Notes under the pieces: model-generated
Seen by the model: the letters and a program-made list of their open reading frames with translations, nothing else
The model's database searches: none
What the model was told of the DNA's origin: nothing
Source of the DNA: Saturnia japonica
Lineage: Eukaryota > Arthropoda > Insecta > Lepidoptera > Saturniidae
NCBI GenBank assembly: GCA_033032175.1
Contig: CM065312.1
Coordinates: 7,750,001-7,814,000, forward strand
Direction of reading: 5' to 3'
DNA: 64,000 nt
Program-made: the position numbers and the translations under genes
Shown here: positions 59,701 to 62,224 of the stretch, in pieces
Layout of the letters: each line of letters starts with the position of its first letter
How positions within the stretch are numbered: the stretch's first letter is position 1

Positions 59701-60391
59701 GTACTGTACTTCCAGTTGTTTCTGTGATTTTCCTAATAAAAATAGAATCAGATTTCTGTTGTCGCCTCTCTTCATTTCTACTATTTTTTAAATCACTTGA
59801 GTTGTCTAACTCAATGTTATTGTCATTTGTGAGTATCGAACCAACATTTCTTTTATTCCATAAATTGCCGATGTCATCTTTCTTAGGTAACCGATAGTTA
59901 TTGTTCGGATATTCTGTATGAGAACGTATATTTTTTTCTATCAAATTATCTCGATATATTGTTTCTAGGCAATCTTTCCACATTAAACGTAGAGCTTTTA
60001 TCGTTTTTCCATCTTGAGAGAAATTTGTTCTGAAATATTCTTCTTTATTTCCTCCGACATTTCCATCAATCGATGAAAATAATTTGCTGTTTCCTTCATT
60101 CCCGTCTTCAGAATTTTTACCTATCTTGTTTGTAAATGGGTAAATTGTTGAGATTGCTTGGAGGTTTTTTTGTACATCTTGGGCCGGTACGCTGCTGCCA
60201 ATGACGAATAGATTGTTTCCGGCAGAGTTGGCAGACGCCGCATCCGACGTCCGGATCTGTCGTATTTGCAAAGTAAAAATTGTAGCAGGTAATTCCGATA
60301 AAACGTTTATCCCGCTTTCTGAAGTTAACTTAGTTCTGCTTGTTACTGGATTAACCAATAAAGTTGCAAGGATTATCTCAATCACTCCCAT
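14727..60391 (-). CDS. Prominin-like five-transmembrane glycoprotein (18 coding exons)
   Basis: Exons, from the start codon: 60391-59437, 58790-58735, 38024-37801, 35015-34828, 30788-30693, 27641-27424, 24984-24849, 24064-23894, 23433-23334, 22942-22861, 22288-22125, 20124-19903, 18728-18613, 18368-18178, 17458-17300, 16415-16279, 15549-15493, 14760-14727. All joints keep frame and use GT-AG; the sum is 3306 nt, 1101 residues plus stop. Features: signal peptide (1-18), extracellular N-terminus ending in a DFF...YPFDFP block (about 305-317), TM1 (about 342-369), TM2 (about 397-418), first large domain (419-675), TM3 (676-702) ending LLCGCG, TM4 (718-738), second large domain (740-1026), TM5 (1030-1052), Pro-rich tail. 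Prominins organise membrane protrusions, in insects notably photoreceptor membranes; that role is family knowledge. The protein exceeds the 850-950 residues usual for prominins because of the long first exon. No frame damage is seen. Confidence 0.92.
14936..15400 (+). repeat. Interspersed repeat in the last intron
   Basis: The block around GACATGCCCATACTACGCTAAC (15009-15030), with its upstream CTTCCTCTACTC context, recurs at 29460-29510 plus 30525-30640, where a gag-containing retroelement has split it. A second block (15301-15400, GTAGGCAGAGACCACGTCC) is a moth-type repeat. The element class was not determined. Confidence 0.5.
15493..15549 (-). CDS. Prominin-like, exon 17 (cytoplasmic tail)
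   Basis: This 57-nt exon sits between acceptor TTTTTTAG and donor GTATGT. It reads RQETPTTAMCDSSNWNTP plus a split Gly codon shared with exon 18. It is too short to be visible as an ORF and was found by splice sites and phase (enters in phase 2, leaves in phase 2). Confidence 0.75.
16279..16415 (-). CDS. Prominin-like, exon 16 (TM5)
   Basis: The acceptor is TTCATTACAG and the donor GTAAAA. The exon begins HGWWTCGFLVGVLWCTALTP, a hydrophobic membrane pass followed by basic residues (KLWRSYSRK), as expected for the last prominin helix entering the cytoplasm. It enters in phase 0 and leaves in phase 2. Confidence 0.88.
16636..16760 (+). repeat. LINE reverse-transcriptase tail fragment
   Basis: The open frame reads VVTEKLRNDSLTWYVHLMRR, the common LINE motif LRxxxLxWxGHVMRR near the end of reverse transcriptases. 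It is a short relic in prominin intron 15, in the opposite direction to the gene. Other parts of the element were not recognised. Confidence 0.5.
17300..17458 (-). CDS. Prominin-like, exon 15
   Basis: Fifty-three full codons lie between TTCTTTACAG and GTAAGT. The coded segment has the HAARCRPLFTVYEATRSLLC pattern, which matches the paired cysteines just before TM5 in prominins. The longer open frame beyond 17300 is intronic read-through. Confidence 0.9.
18178..18368 (-). CDS. Prominin-like, exon 14
   Basis: The acceptor is TTCATTCCAG. The donor is taken as AAA followed by GTGGGT, which keeps frame with exon 15; reading on gives an early TAA. The exon codes for helical extracellular sequence (KPLEQLRAEIVFKLTELELQ) with an N-glycosylation site (NIS). 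Confidence 0.85.
18613..18728 (-). CDS. Prominin-like, exon 13
   Basis: Flanked by ATTTTAG and GTAAGT. It starts with a codon split after NY and continues GDYNIPVVGKDLPSLADQLE, comparable to the NYDSYL region of the second large extracellular domain of vertebrate prominin. It enters in phase 2 and leaves in phase 1. Confidence 0.9.
18773..19033 (-). repeat. Helitron-like element, copy A4 (internally deleted)
   Basis: Minus-strand copy in intron 12 with both ends present. The 5' end reads TCTACACAATTAAT and the 3' end GCCACGGGCACAGCCAGT. The middle third found in other copies is missing. CTAG has changed to CCAG. Confidence 0.6.
19247..19550 (+). repeat. Repeat family D, copy 1
   Basis: It is similar over about 300 bp to 61868-62200. 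Shared blocks include CACTTCCCATACTTGCATA, a TTCTCAATAAA block and GGTGGTTCCCGAGATTA. It lies in prominin intron 12 next to Helitron copy A4. There is no coding potential. Confidence 0.5.
19903..20124 (-). CDS. Prominin-like, exon 12
   Basis: The acceptor is TTATTAG and the donor GTAACA. The coded sequence begins DCEMDRPAYIVFQLDKILDI and continues with EWEELQADLGRL. This parallels the DCKKNRGTY region at the start of the second large extracellular domain. It enters and leaves in phase 2. Confidence 0.92.
21060..22060 (+). mobile_element. Jockey-like LINE, 5'-truncated reverse-transcriptase remnant
   Basis: The RT catalytic motif HCYADDI is encoded near 21220-21240. A frame at 21414-21809 follows with the connection/thumb signature YLYKVQVRPYMEYCSHFWDG and LDALDKLQRLAVRIIKNA. 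Stops and frameshifts interrupt it (for example near 21300 and after 21809). The 3' region (21840-22000, GGCAACCGCCAATGGATTTA) is the part repeated at 3926, 27690, 31920 and 35222. It lies in prominin intron 11 in opposite orientation, ending about 65 bp before exon 11. The endonuclease domain is missing. Confidence 0.75.
22125..22288 (-). CDS. Prominin-like, exon 11
   Basis: The acceptor is TTTTCCGTAG and the donor GTACCT. It reads VYVCHGLKDRPQYGTLSALF and onward, matching the VEKLICEPYTSKELF region after TM4, with one conserved Cys. It carries an N-glycosylation site (NIT). It enters in phase 0 and leaves in phase 2. Confidence 0.92.
22861..22942 (-). CDS. Prominin-like, exon 10 (TM4)
   Basis: An 82-nt exon between TTTTCTGCAG and GTAAAT. 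It codes for the hydrophobic run ICLCFTSLILWVAVSTIFLV, the fourth membrane pass. It is too short for ORF detection and was placed by phase: exon 9 leaves in phase 2 and exon 11 starts in phase 0. Confidence 0.9.
23334..23433 (-). CDS. Prominin-like, exon 9 (TM3)
   Basis: The acceptor is CTTACAG and the donor GTGAGT. It codes for CVVAFSFVMLLLLLALLCGC, the third membrane pass with the short Cys cluster that follows it in prominins. A later AG (CTTTCAG, 18 bases downstream) would put a TGA in frame, which favours the upstream site. Confidence 0.92.
23632..23830 (+). repeat. Degenerate interspersed repeat in intron 8
   Basis: It contains CTCGGCCACGCGTTATTGTG and CCACCGTTTTGGAGTACAC, blocks like those at 7500-7560 and in other moth repeats with a conserved ATTTCATCAAAATCG stretch. 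There is no open frame of note. Confidence 0.4.
23894..24064 (-). CDS. Prominin-like, exon 8
   Basis: The acceptor is TTATATACAG and the donor GTTTGT. It starts DILNDIEVRREEVHNSGNIL and ends in RYEFWRWTLML at the start of TM3, like the SYWWLGGL approach to TM3 in vertebrate prominin. It enters and leaves in phase 1. Confidence 0.92.
24502..24532. repeat. 31-bp near-perfect palindrome
   Basis: ATTAACACTTATATA is followed by one T and its exact reverse complement. It lies within an extremely AT-rich stretch in intron 7. It may be a cruciform-prone site or the footprint of a foldback insertion. No function is implied. Confidence 0.6.
24849..24984 (-). CDS. Prominin-like, exon 7
   Basis: The acceptor is ATAATTTCAG. 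The donor GTCAAT is weaker than the others but is the one that joins in phase with exon 8. The segment (LREEKLRELRLLGVDNLTRA, FRALPSAILTQ) belongs to the first large extracellular domain and carries a glycosylation site (NLT). Confidence 0.88.
25298..25500 (+). promoter_or_regulatory. Heat-shock-element cluster with TATA-like box
   Basis: At 25390-25407 is TTCGAGAATATTCTAGAA, four perfectly spaced alternating TTC/GAA units, the ideal binding site for heat-shock factor. A three-unit site (TTCGAGAAGGTTC, 25454-25466) and a two-unit site (25298-25305) flank it. A TATA-like AATATATG at 25471 lies directly downstream of the last site, followed by an A/C-rich leader-like stretch. An open frame from 25387 overlaps the sites and is not considered coding. 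The module lies in prominin intron 6, facing the other way. It could be a captured hsp promoter or part of a heat-responsive mobile element. Confidence 0.5.
27424..27641 (-). CDS. Prominin-like, exon 6
   Basis: The acceptor is TTCTTACAAG, an AAG rather than CAG end, supported by phase. The donor is GTAGGT. The segment has coiled-coil-like helices (ISSLRDVSIKASGLANVASD) and a Cys pair (QCIVKDMPLC) at the position of the conserved DPLC...C in the first large prominin domain. Confidence 0.92.
27690..27915 (+). repeat. Jockey-like LINE 3' end fragment
   Basis: It matches the tail of the LINE at 21060-22060 (TTGCCCTACTGTGAAGCTGTG, then AACGTAAAGAGACATTTG and TTGGATTGCACTGTGTTTGC). It is 5'-truncated, in prominin intron 5, opposite to the gene. 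Confidence 0.55.
28146..28446 (-). repeat. tRNA-derived SINE, copy S2
   Basis: Minus-strand copy sharing the body of S1 and S3 (TGATTTTAAGTGGCGATATG, AAGCCTAGTGGAAGACTGGC as read on the plus strand). The tRNA-like head at its right-hand end contains the B-box region CGACGTGATTTCGATTCCC on the minus strand. It lies in prominin intron 5. Confidence 0.65.
28846..29320 (+). mobile_element. Truncated mariner element
   Basis: It begins with a mariner-type terminal repeat (TTAGGTCCTTACATATGAAA at about 28850). The start of a transposase follows (ATG at 29028) with the N-terminal HTH pattern CTSAAEPTRRINDVYGAG and VRFWFESW. After about 48 residues similarity stops and neither the rest of the transposase nor a right end is evident. 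It lies in prominin intron 5. Confidence 0.7.
29510..30517 (+). mobile_element. Internally deleted gypsy-type LTR retrotransposon remnant
   Basis: A gag-like frame lies between two copies of a 17-base sequence (TAATTGCATACATTACA, at 29510-29526 and 30501-30517), taken as matching LTR ends. TGGCGACGAG directly after the left copy (29528) is a plausible primer-binding site of gypsy-type elements. Protease, RT, RNase H and integrase are absent, so most of pol has been lost. The flanks on each side are halves of the repeat seen intact at 14936-15075, which shows where it landed. Confidence 0.6.
29747..30328 (+). pseudogene. gag-like protein of a gypsy-type retrotransposon
   Basis: The frame of about 193 residues starts MSNYNLQSFEGNNWEVFEQQ and has the capsid-like pattern of K02A2.6-type gypsy gags (LLTK, then a FKDLLIKLKNKY block, ESIEDYVLEFKKLGGKCDF). 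Past a frame break at 30326, the sequence encodes CCHC zinc knuckles: one intact (C-x2-C-x4-H-x4-C, about 30354-30395) and a second lacking its last Cys near 30450. It would normally bind nucleic acid in a virus-like particle. Here it is an isolated relic. Confidence 0.7.
30693..30788 (-). CDS. Prominin-like, exon 5
   Basis: A 96-nt exon between ATTGCAG and GTAAGT. It codes for AEKLLGEPIQQAISSESGID and onward in the first large extracellular domain. It enters and leaves in phase 1, without stops in the used frame. The IS630-type transposon begins only 130 bp beyond its acceptor. Confidence 0.9.
30920..31704 (+). mobile_element. Deleted Tc1/mariner-superfamily transposon with perfect 31-bp TIRs
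   Basis: The 31 bases at 30920-30950 (starting CAAGGTGTCCAGAAAGGG) are the exact reverse complement of 31674-31704. TA dinucleotides flank both ends (30918-30919 and 31705-31706), the expected target duplication. The 785-bp body holds a 5' portion of a transposase gene cut off by the right TIR. Identical TIRs suggest recent mobilisation in trans by a full-length relative. It sits in prominin intron 4. Confidence 0.88.
31036..31722 (+). pseudogene. Truncated Tc1/IS630-type transposase
   Basis: The frame starts MEQYSGTHRAFCVRAYYRNG, an N-terminal HTH typical of a broad insect transposase family. It is broken by one in-frame TAA (31267-31269) and resumes in the same frame, with ILFSDEANFHLNGHVNKQN (first catalytic D) and VVVWAAMSAKGIIGPYFHED. 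Thereafter it reads through the right TIR and ends at 31722. The second and third catalytic acidic residues are missing because the element is internally deleted, so it cannot act as a transposase. Confidence 0.75.
31920..32082 (+). repeat. Jockey-like LINE 3' end fragment with A tail
   Basis: It shares the terminal block TGTATTTGGATTGTACTGTG, then TTTTCCGAGCTACTATAAAA, with the tail at 35222-35560 and the LINE at 21060. It ends in an A run at 32070-32080. In prominin intron 4. Confidence 0.55.
32944..33651 (-). mobile_element. 5'-truncated non-LTR retrotransposon with target duplication
   Basis: A minus-strand insertion of about 708 bp. Its A tail appears as the T run at 32944-32952. ATGGAGACTATG (32932-32943) and ATGGAGACAATG (33652-33663) flank it as an 11-of-12 target-site duplication. 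Translation of the minus strand shows RLEGNKKVDSLAK, the RNase H-end motif of Jockey/R1/I-type LINEs, and a Cys-type end (SPFCNQCG then DDIHHFLMEC). Several stops break it. Confidence 0.75.
34112..34640 (+). repeat. Repeat family C, fullest copy
   Basis: It begins CTGGGCGACCGAGCTTTGCTC, has two blocks with TTAGGGGATGAATTTC and AAGGGTAGAATTTC, and ends near GCGTTGATCCGTCAGTCAGTC. Partial copies lie at 6246-7740 and 62750-62880. It is non-coding, probably a non-autonomous element. It ends about 190 bp before the donor of exon 4. Confidence 0.5.
34828..35015 (-). CDS. Prominin-like, exon 4
   Basis: The acceptor is GTATTTCCAG and the donor GTAAGC. It finishes TM2 (GLIAGMEVSNEQAHNAAG) and enters the first large extracellular domain. 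It corresponds to the YGFVANHQVRTRI region of vertebrate prominin. It enters in phase 2 and leaves in phase 1. Confidence 0.92.
35222..35560 (-). repeat. Jockey-like LINE 3' end, minus strand
   Basis: The complement reads TTGCCGTACTGTGAAACTGT, then the GTGAAGAGATATTTATGCAG block and an end in GAGCTACTAAATAAAATAAA. This is the same family as 21060-22060, 3926, 27690 and 31920. It is 5'-truncated, in prominin intron 3 and in the same direction as the gene. Confidence 0.6.
37018..37312 (+). repeat. tRNA-derived SINE, most complete copy S3
   Basis: It starts with a tRNA-like head: A-box region TGGCTCAGTTGGTAGCG and B-box region GAGCTCGAATTCCT. The shared body follows (CAAGCACCAATAGGTGTGTT, CATCTTGGGCCACATCGTCA) and then a short A-rich tail. 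The head lacks a convincing cloverleaf acceptor pairing, so no tRNA gene is called. In prominin intron 3. Confidence 0.75.
37801..38024 (-). CDS. Prominin-like, exon 3 (TM1 and start of TM2)
   Basis: The acceptor is CTTTTTCAG and the donor GTGAGT. It reads SIKVESTFLVFIIVFACIAL into a long hydrophobic TM1, then an acidic cytoplasmic loop (CEEEIETGALFLEPEE), then LTVATVFVVLIC of TM2. The loop has a single Cys, unlike the Cys-rich TM1-TM2 loop of vertebrate prominin-1. It enters in phase 0 and leaves in phase 2. Confidence 0.93.
38744..39988 (+). mobile_element. Degenerate mariner element
   Basis: The left end is TACATTCAGTCAAAAAAGTA; the right end near 39970-39988 is a diverged complement. The transposase relic shows YEWYKAFKSGRDNMPEDMPH (HTH region), SLREIATKLSVCHKSIRIIL, then TGDETWVYEFD (first catalytic motif) past a stop at 39362. 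Near 39840-39935 is a C-terminal block (WIICW, EGAYFEGDKINLDE). Frameshifts and a large internal loss remove the second and third catalytic residues. It is in the large intron 2 of the prominin gene. Confidence 0.75.
40085..40485 (+). repeat. Helitron-like element, copy A5 (3'-truncated)
   Basis: It starts TCTATACAATTAGATAAAAT and follows the family up to GGGGCAGCACGATTCACGCA, then diverges into another repeat (ACGGCGCGGCGTGGTGAGCT). The CTAG end is absent. In prominin intron 2. Confidence 0.6.
40486..41812. other. Intronic, repeat-like but unassigned
   Basis: It contains a moth-type repeat start near 41285-41345 (TAAATGCGAAAGTAACTCAG, TTTTCACGCCTAAACCGCTG). No open frame has a recognisable motif; the frame at 41547-41741 looks accidental. 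Confidence 0.4.
41813..43018 (+). mobile_element. GC-rich LINE-like 3' region ending in poly(A)
   Basis: This block is much richer in G and C than its surroundings. It ends ACCCATGACGGGTTTCTCCA, CGTT and about ten A (43008-43018), which looks like the 3' UTR of a moth non-LTR retrotransposon of the R1/Jockey type. Open frames at 41815-42138 and 42693-42945 show no known domain. The central part (42117-42735) is the hairpin array described separately. The 5' boundary is uncertain and no RT motif is present. Confidence 0.5.
42117..42673 (+). repeat. Array of short hairpins with compensating stem changes
   Basis: About eleven units each have a 4-6-bp stem, a 6-7-base A-rich loop and then usually an A run. 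Stems (left arm start/right arm end): AGGAGG-CCTCCT (42117/42135), AGAGG-CCTCT (42146/42161), GGTG-CACC (42181/42195), GGTGG-CCACC (42218/42233), GGTGG-CCACC (42256/42272), CGAGG-CCTCG (42285/42301), GGTGG-CCACC (42322/42337), AGTGG-CCACT (42361/42377), GAGG-CCTC (42399/42413), AGAGG-CCTCT (42465/42480), AGAGG-CCTCT (42658/42673). The last part also repeats a unit of about 90 bp with a G-rich block before TTCGCC at 42505, 42593 and 42690. Arms vary together, so RNA structure may be kept. Function unknown. Confidence 0.7.
43260..43955 (+). repeat. Helitron-like repeat family B, copy 1
   Basis: It contains TCTGTCTGTTTGTATGTCCG, several AACCGATTTTGATGAAATTTT-like blocks and an end GCGAAGCCGCGGGCACACCG then CTAG-T. 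A second copy is at 62225-62740 and a partial inverted one at 63130-63470. The CTAG-T end suggests a Helitron-type element. Non-coding. Confidence 0.55.
44578..44596 (+). repeat. 19-bp inverted-repeat partner, left
   Basis: CCATCCATAAATTACGTCA occurs here and as its exact complement at 49220-49238. The sequences beyond the core are only loosely similar. They could be the two ends of one large element enclosing the RTE/mariner region, or two separate MITE ends. Confidence 0.5.
45878..47098 (+). mobile_element. Nearly full-length mariner inside the RTE element
   Basis: Inverted ends share CTTTACCTATGAAATTGCCG near 45880-45900 and its complement near 47068-47088. TA dinucleotides at 45876-45877 and 47099-47100 fit a TA duplication; removing one copy with the element restores the RTE reading frame at this point. 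It carries one transposase remnant on the plus strand. Its outer few bases at the right are diverged. It is clearly younger than the RTE copy it split. Confidence 0.8.
46065..47038 (+). pseudogene. Mariner transposase, late stop and frameshifts
   Basis: The open part (46065-46820, about 251 residues) has the paired HTH (NAAQAARNINDVYGAN, TCYWFARFRSGNFDL), a WVLHEL linker, first catalytic aspartate in TCDEKWILFDT and second in LHDNARPHTAQ. A TAG follows at 46818. Downstream, the PPYSPDLAPTDYHFF-type block that should hold the third aspartate is frameshifted and eroded. The C-terminus (QNLDNSLAGKKFNTREAVQN) is recognisable to about 47038. With the third catalytic residue lost it should be inactive. 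Confidence 0.85.
49220..49238 (-). repeat. 19-bp inverted-repeat partner, right
   Basis: Exact complement of 44578-44596. The minus-strand continuation is AACGTTAAGGGCTTGGG, which recalls moth MITE ends that begin with the same core. Confidence 0.5.
49430..49600 (+). promoter_or_regulatory. Promoter-like patch, possible solo LTR piece
   Basis: A less AT-rich patch with repeated CTCTTG/CTCTTC words leads into GAGTATATATAGGCGCCC (about 49549), a good TATA box, and then a leader-like stretch. No coding sequence follows. It could be the U3/R part of a solo LTR starting near TGTAAGCACG (49431). LTR ends were not proven. Confidence 0.3.
50391..50458 (+). promoter_or_regulatory. Putative core promoter of the takeout-like gene
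   Basis: TATATAAAA (about 50392) and TATATAG (50414) lie upstream of TCAGT (50454-50458), an arthropod initiator motif, which is about 50 bases before the ATG at 50509. TATATAG to TCAGT spacing (40 bases) is slightly long for a TATA-initiator pair, so the exact start is uncertain. Confidence 0.45.
50509..50581 (+). CDS. Takeout-like, exon 1 (signal peptide)
   Basis: The ATG at 50509 opens MYKLSFFTLFVFTLQNNGSF, a signal peptide. The exon ends in phase 1 before GTAAGT at 50582. This start is chosen because it gives a proper signal peptide and joins exon 2 in frame. Confidence 0.88.
50509..56789 (+). CDS. Takeout/JHBP-family secreted ligand-binding protein (5 exons)
   Basis: Exons 50509-50581, 52645-52867, 55303-55427, 56213-56365 and 56641-56789 join in phase at GT-AG sites. 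They give 723 nt, 240 residues plus TAA, the usual size of the family. The protein has a signal peptide (MYKLSFFTLFVFTLQ, cut near 22), the conserved Cys pair C31/C38 (KPCPGMKSDC), the LPMFVKGEPSLGIESIDPL motif, GKYKANGNLLVVAINGEG, and a C-terminal FLNENWKQLTEEFGKPI helix. The family folds as a hydrophobic tube that binds juvenile hormone or other lipids in haemolymph or sensory tissue; the ligand is unknown here. The gene lies whole in intron 2 of the prominin-like gene, on the other strand. No damage is seen. Takeout versus true JHBP cannot be decided by eye. Confidence 0.92.
51350..52230 (+). mobile_element. 5'-truncated LINE in takeout-like intron 1
   Basis: The frame to 51905 encodes the end of a non-LTR reverse transcriptase (TIYFALCQSLILYCITSWGS, VVERAQRSVIKVMLRKPYGY). 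This corresponds to the region after motif E where LINEs carry a YCxxxWG block. A 3' UTR and an A-rich TAAATAAATAAA tail (52190-52230) follow. The frame of about 180 residues is open, so the insertion may be fairly young. The exact clade was not determined; it differs from the LINE at 21060. Confidence 0.7.
52645..52867 (+). CDS. Takeout-like, exon 2
   Basis: The acceptor is TTTACTTACAG and the donor GTGAGT. It codes for residues 25-98, including the N-terminal disulphide pair and the GEPSLGIESIDPL family motif. It enters in phase 1 and leaves in phase 2. Confidence 0.93.
53040..53302 (-). repeat. tRNA-derived SINE, copy S4
   Basis: On the minus strand the head reads GATGGCCCAGTGGTAGCATG (A box) and GGGTTCGAATCC (B box, 53245-53256), the best preserved pol III promoter of the four copies. 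The body is diverged. In takeout-like intron 2. Confidence 0.65.
54088..54520. mobile_element. Foldback/MITE-like element
   Basis: The left end (GGGGAGCGATTATGAATGATT, 54089-54109) and right end (AATCTCATTATCGCCCACCG) are imperfect complements. Internal words GATTATGAATGA and TCGATGATGAGTGATCATTC also recur inverted (54130-54150 against 54380-54402). The element is about 430 bp. No duplication was fixed. In takeout-like intron 2. Confidence 0.5.
54229..54339 (+). CDS. Small basic ORF within the foldback element
   Basis: A 36-residue frame starting MESSKLKERKRSRSRKQRSL, with a dense run of Lys and Arg. It could be the truncated N-terminus of a DNA-binding transposon protein. There is no homologue evidence and it may be a chance frame. 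Confidence 0.2.
   Translation: MESSKLKERKRSRSRKQRSLQEHIYQLTKKKVVRSY
55035..55130. other. GC-rich patch
   Basis: CGCCAGCACCGGCGCGGCGC and GCGGGGCGGTACCCTTCGCC stand out sharply from the AT-rich intron. There is no open frame of significance. It could be part of a mobile element or a CpG-rich relic. Confidence 0.4.
55303..55427 (+). CDS. Takeout-like, exon 3
   Basis: It is preceded by a TA microsatellite and pyrimidine tract ending TTCTTAG, with donor GTAAGT. It codes for YENSVADMKFHCNITIKGKY and the GNLLVVAINGEG strand. It enters in phase 2 and leaves in phase 1. Confidence 0.93.
55478..55661. mobile_element. 184-bp MITE with pogo-type ends
   Basis: CAGTGTAAACTCTTTATAAC at the left matches the complement of the right end with one difference in 21 bases. 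TA flanks both ends (55476-55477, 55662-55663). The CAGT start and TA target are usual for pogo-derived MITEs. The internal sequence repeats CTNTATAACG several times. It lies in takeout-like intron 3. No coding. Confidence 0.8.
56213..56365 (+). CDS. Takeout-like, exon 4
   Basis: The acceptor is CTTTTTCAG and the donor GTAAGT. It codes for NVIISSKIYFHDVTRDGVVY and the RVTFGLTNLFKGNPQL segment with the NLF-x-G-N-x-x-L family motif. It enters and leaves in phase 1. Confidence 0.93.
56641..56789 (+). CDS. Takeout-like, exon 5 (C-terminus)
   Basis: The acceptor is TATGTTTCAG. It codes for the final helix region with FLNENWKQLTEEFGKPI and ends with TAA at 56787-56789. Confidence 0.93.
56863..56868 (+). 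terminator. Poly(A) signal of the takeout-like gene
   Basis: AATAAA lies 74 bases after the stop codon, followed by a T-rich stretch. It gives a short 3' UTR consistent with a compact nested gene. Confidence 0.65.
56870..58734. other. Intron 2 sequence between takeout-like 3' end and prominin exon 2
   Basis: Mostly AT-rich. A moth-type repeat is recognisable at 57725-57870 (ACCAAATTTCATTTAATTCG, AACATACCGACAGGCAGGCA). No further exon was recognised. Confidence 0.45.
58735..58790 (-). CDS. Prominin-like, exon 2
   Basis: A 56-nt exon between TTTTTTCCCCAG and GTATGT. It completes a split Gly codon and reads LIKDIIWGEFTFPYSFLQ, linking the FP motif of exon 1 to TM1 in exon 3. It is invisible as an ORF. 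Phase 1 in and phase 0 out match both neighbours exactly. Confidence 0.9.
59160..59400 (-). repeat. Interspersed repeat in prominin intron 1
   Basis: Inverted relative of 4478-4645. As read on the plus strand it contains CTGATGGTAAGCGGTTACCG and ATCACTAGCGCATTGACGAT. This is a widespread moth LINE/SINE 3' region, non-coding here. Confidence 0.5.
59437..60391 (-). CDS. Prominin-like, exon 1 (signal peptide and long N-terminus)
   Basis: The ATG at 60391-60389 opens MGVIEIILATLLVNPVTSRT, a signal peptide, and the donor is GTAAGT at 59436. Residues about 20-290 are rich in Asn, Ser and charged residues with several N-glycosylation sites, and resemble no domain known to me. The last part, FHPFNFMSDFFDLIYPFDFP, fits the conserved block before TM1 of prominins. 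The exon leaves in phase 1. Confidence 0.88.
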
Positions 60392-60540
60392 AATAACATT
60401 TTATTTTAATTACGTTTATTACACAAGTCAAGTCTCCAAGTCGGTAGTATCGATAGGCGACTGAGTTAGGTGCGGGATATTAGTTAGAGGATTTGTAGCA
60501 CTTATCAGTCTGCCTAGCGACGCGACGTTGCACAATCGTA
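60392..60540 (-). promoter_or_regulatory. Likely 5' UTR and core promoter of the prominin-like gene
   Basis: On the minus strand ACTCAGTCG places an initiator-like TCAGT at 60464-60460, about 70 bases before the ATG. No TATA box is evident upstream. The upstream patch is GC-richer (ACGTCGCGTCGCTAGG). An additional untranslated exon upstream cannot be excluded. Confidence 0.35.
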
Positions 60541-60744
60541 TCACGACAGCTCCAATGTACCCTTACTGGATTATGTGTAGAGTAGAATAAAGTATATTTA
60601 CTTTTTAAATTTGTTATTTCGTTCTTTACCTAAATGCCAATATCAAAATTCACGAATTATAGGTATGCTATTTGGAAAATATTGGACTAATAGTATTTTT
60701 ACAATACAAAGATTTTACAAAAAATATTAATTTGTAGTTATTTA

Positions 60745-61254
60745 TCTGTACATATAAATAAAATTGAAGTGTCTTTTTTTAGCTTTTTAGTAAAAAAGTC
60801 ATATGAATAGATGTACGGCACGGCAATTATAACACAAAAAAAATTTGTCTGCTTTATTTCGGCTAAGATCAGAAATGGTTGGAATTTGACTGAACTTTGA
60901 CTGGCAGATAGCTGATATTATATAGGGTGTAAATTAGGCTATTTTTATTTTAGAAAAATAATTAAGGTTCTGCGCGAATAAAAATAAAAACTGGTCATGG
61001 TGAATTAATTCGGGTGCTTAAATGGCTTACGCTCATTAAACCATAAGAGATATATCAAATTAATGTACTACATATTTGTGGATATTAAAAAGACCTACAA
61101 AAAAGTTGGTGAGAATATATGTCTATCTTCTAAGGAACACCATACAAAGCATTTTTGTCTTTAAAATAACCGGGAACGAAAGAGCAAGATTCGCGCGTGG
61201 GCTCGATCGATGGCATTCTGTAGTTCACTTGAGCGAAGCCGCGGGCACAGCTAG
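60745..61254 (+). repeat. Helitron-like element, copy A6
   Basis: A near full-length copy of about 510 bp. It begins TCTGTACATATAAATAAAAT and ends GCCGCGGGCACAG, CTAG, then T, the canonical Helitron-type end. Upstream of the prominin-like gene. Confidence 0.65.
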
Positions 61255-61599
61255 TACAAAAAATATAATAAAAACCATATAAATATCTGATATGTACTGA
61301 TTTGTTTTTATGTATATATACATACATGTATTTGATCATTTACATTTGATAAAATTATAGGCAAAGCATTTAATTAAAATTTTAAAGAAATTTCTTATGT
61401 AATTAAAATAGTTAAGAAGCTCTACAGTTAATTTTCTTTAAACGTCTGATGTGGCAAAATTACTTCGGATTAAGGTGAAAACCAACTCGAGTCACAGGAT
61501 TAACTAACTATGTGTATTATCTAAAGTCGCATTAAGGTCCGTACCGTTGGAAATACAATCACGAAACTGAATTAAAATTGCGCAGATGTTGCCAGGTAG

Positions 61600-61800
61600 G
61601 TGGACTAAACTGTTGACGGAATAGTGGCCACGTACGAGATCTGATAAACGTGGTGTCGGAAACCCACCAGCTCATTGAGTTGATGATATTGTGAAAATCG
61701 CAGGTCAGATTTGGATGAGATTATATCAGGACCTGGTTGAGTGGCATACACAGAAAGAGGCCTACGCTCCGCAATGGAAGATTAGGGGCTGAAAATGACG
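61600..61800 (+). repeat. RTE LINE C-terminal fragment
   Basis: The translation shows VGNPPAHWVDDIVKIAGQIW, then EAYAPQWKI before a stop and a GAT-rich end, like the fragment at 8215-8420. Degenerate, with no catalytic motifs. Confidence 0.55.
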
Positions 61801-61867
61801 ATGATAATGATCATCAATTTATTTACTTCAATTGGTTATGATTTTTGAATTTAAGTACCTTTTATCA

Positions 61868-62200
61868 AAAACTAGTTGTGTTGGTTTAACCCATTTTTAA
61901 ATTTATTCGCGTAAATCTCCATTGCGTCGCCACCAATACACACGTGTACGTGTAACCTATCCTTGTTCTCACTTTCCGTACTTGCATACAACTTGCTAGT
62001 TTGTTTGACGTTCATGGTTACTGCTTCGATCCTTAGAGTCTTAGCGTAAAGTTAAATAATCGATGACCCTATACCCTTGCTCAATAAAGAGGCTATAAAA
62101 AAAAAAAATCTTTTCTAAAATGAGTGGTGGTTCGAGAGATTAACTCGTTTATACAAACAAAAACCACACAATCTCTTGGACTTTATAATATTACTTCTTG
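61868..62200 (+). repeat. Repeat family D, copy 2
   Basis: Relative of 19247-19550. It shares the TTCTCACTTTCCGTACTTGC block and GGTGGTTCGAGAGATTAACT. Non-coding. Confidence 0.5.
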
Positions 62201-62224
62201 TCCAAATTTCCCGATACTGATGAT

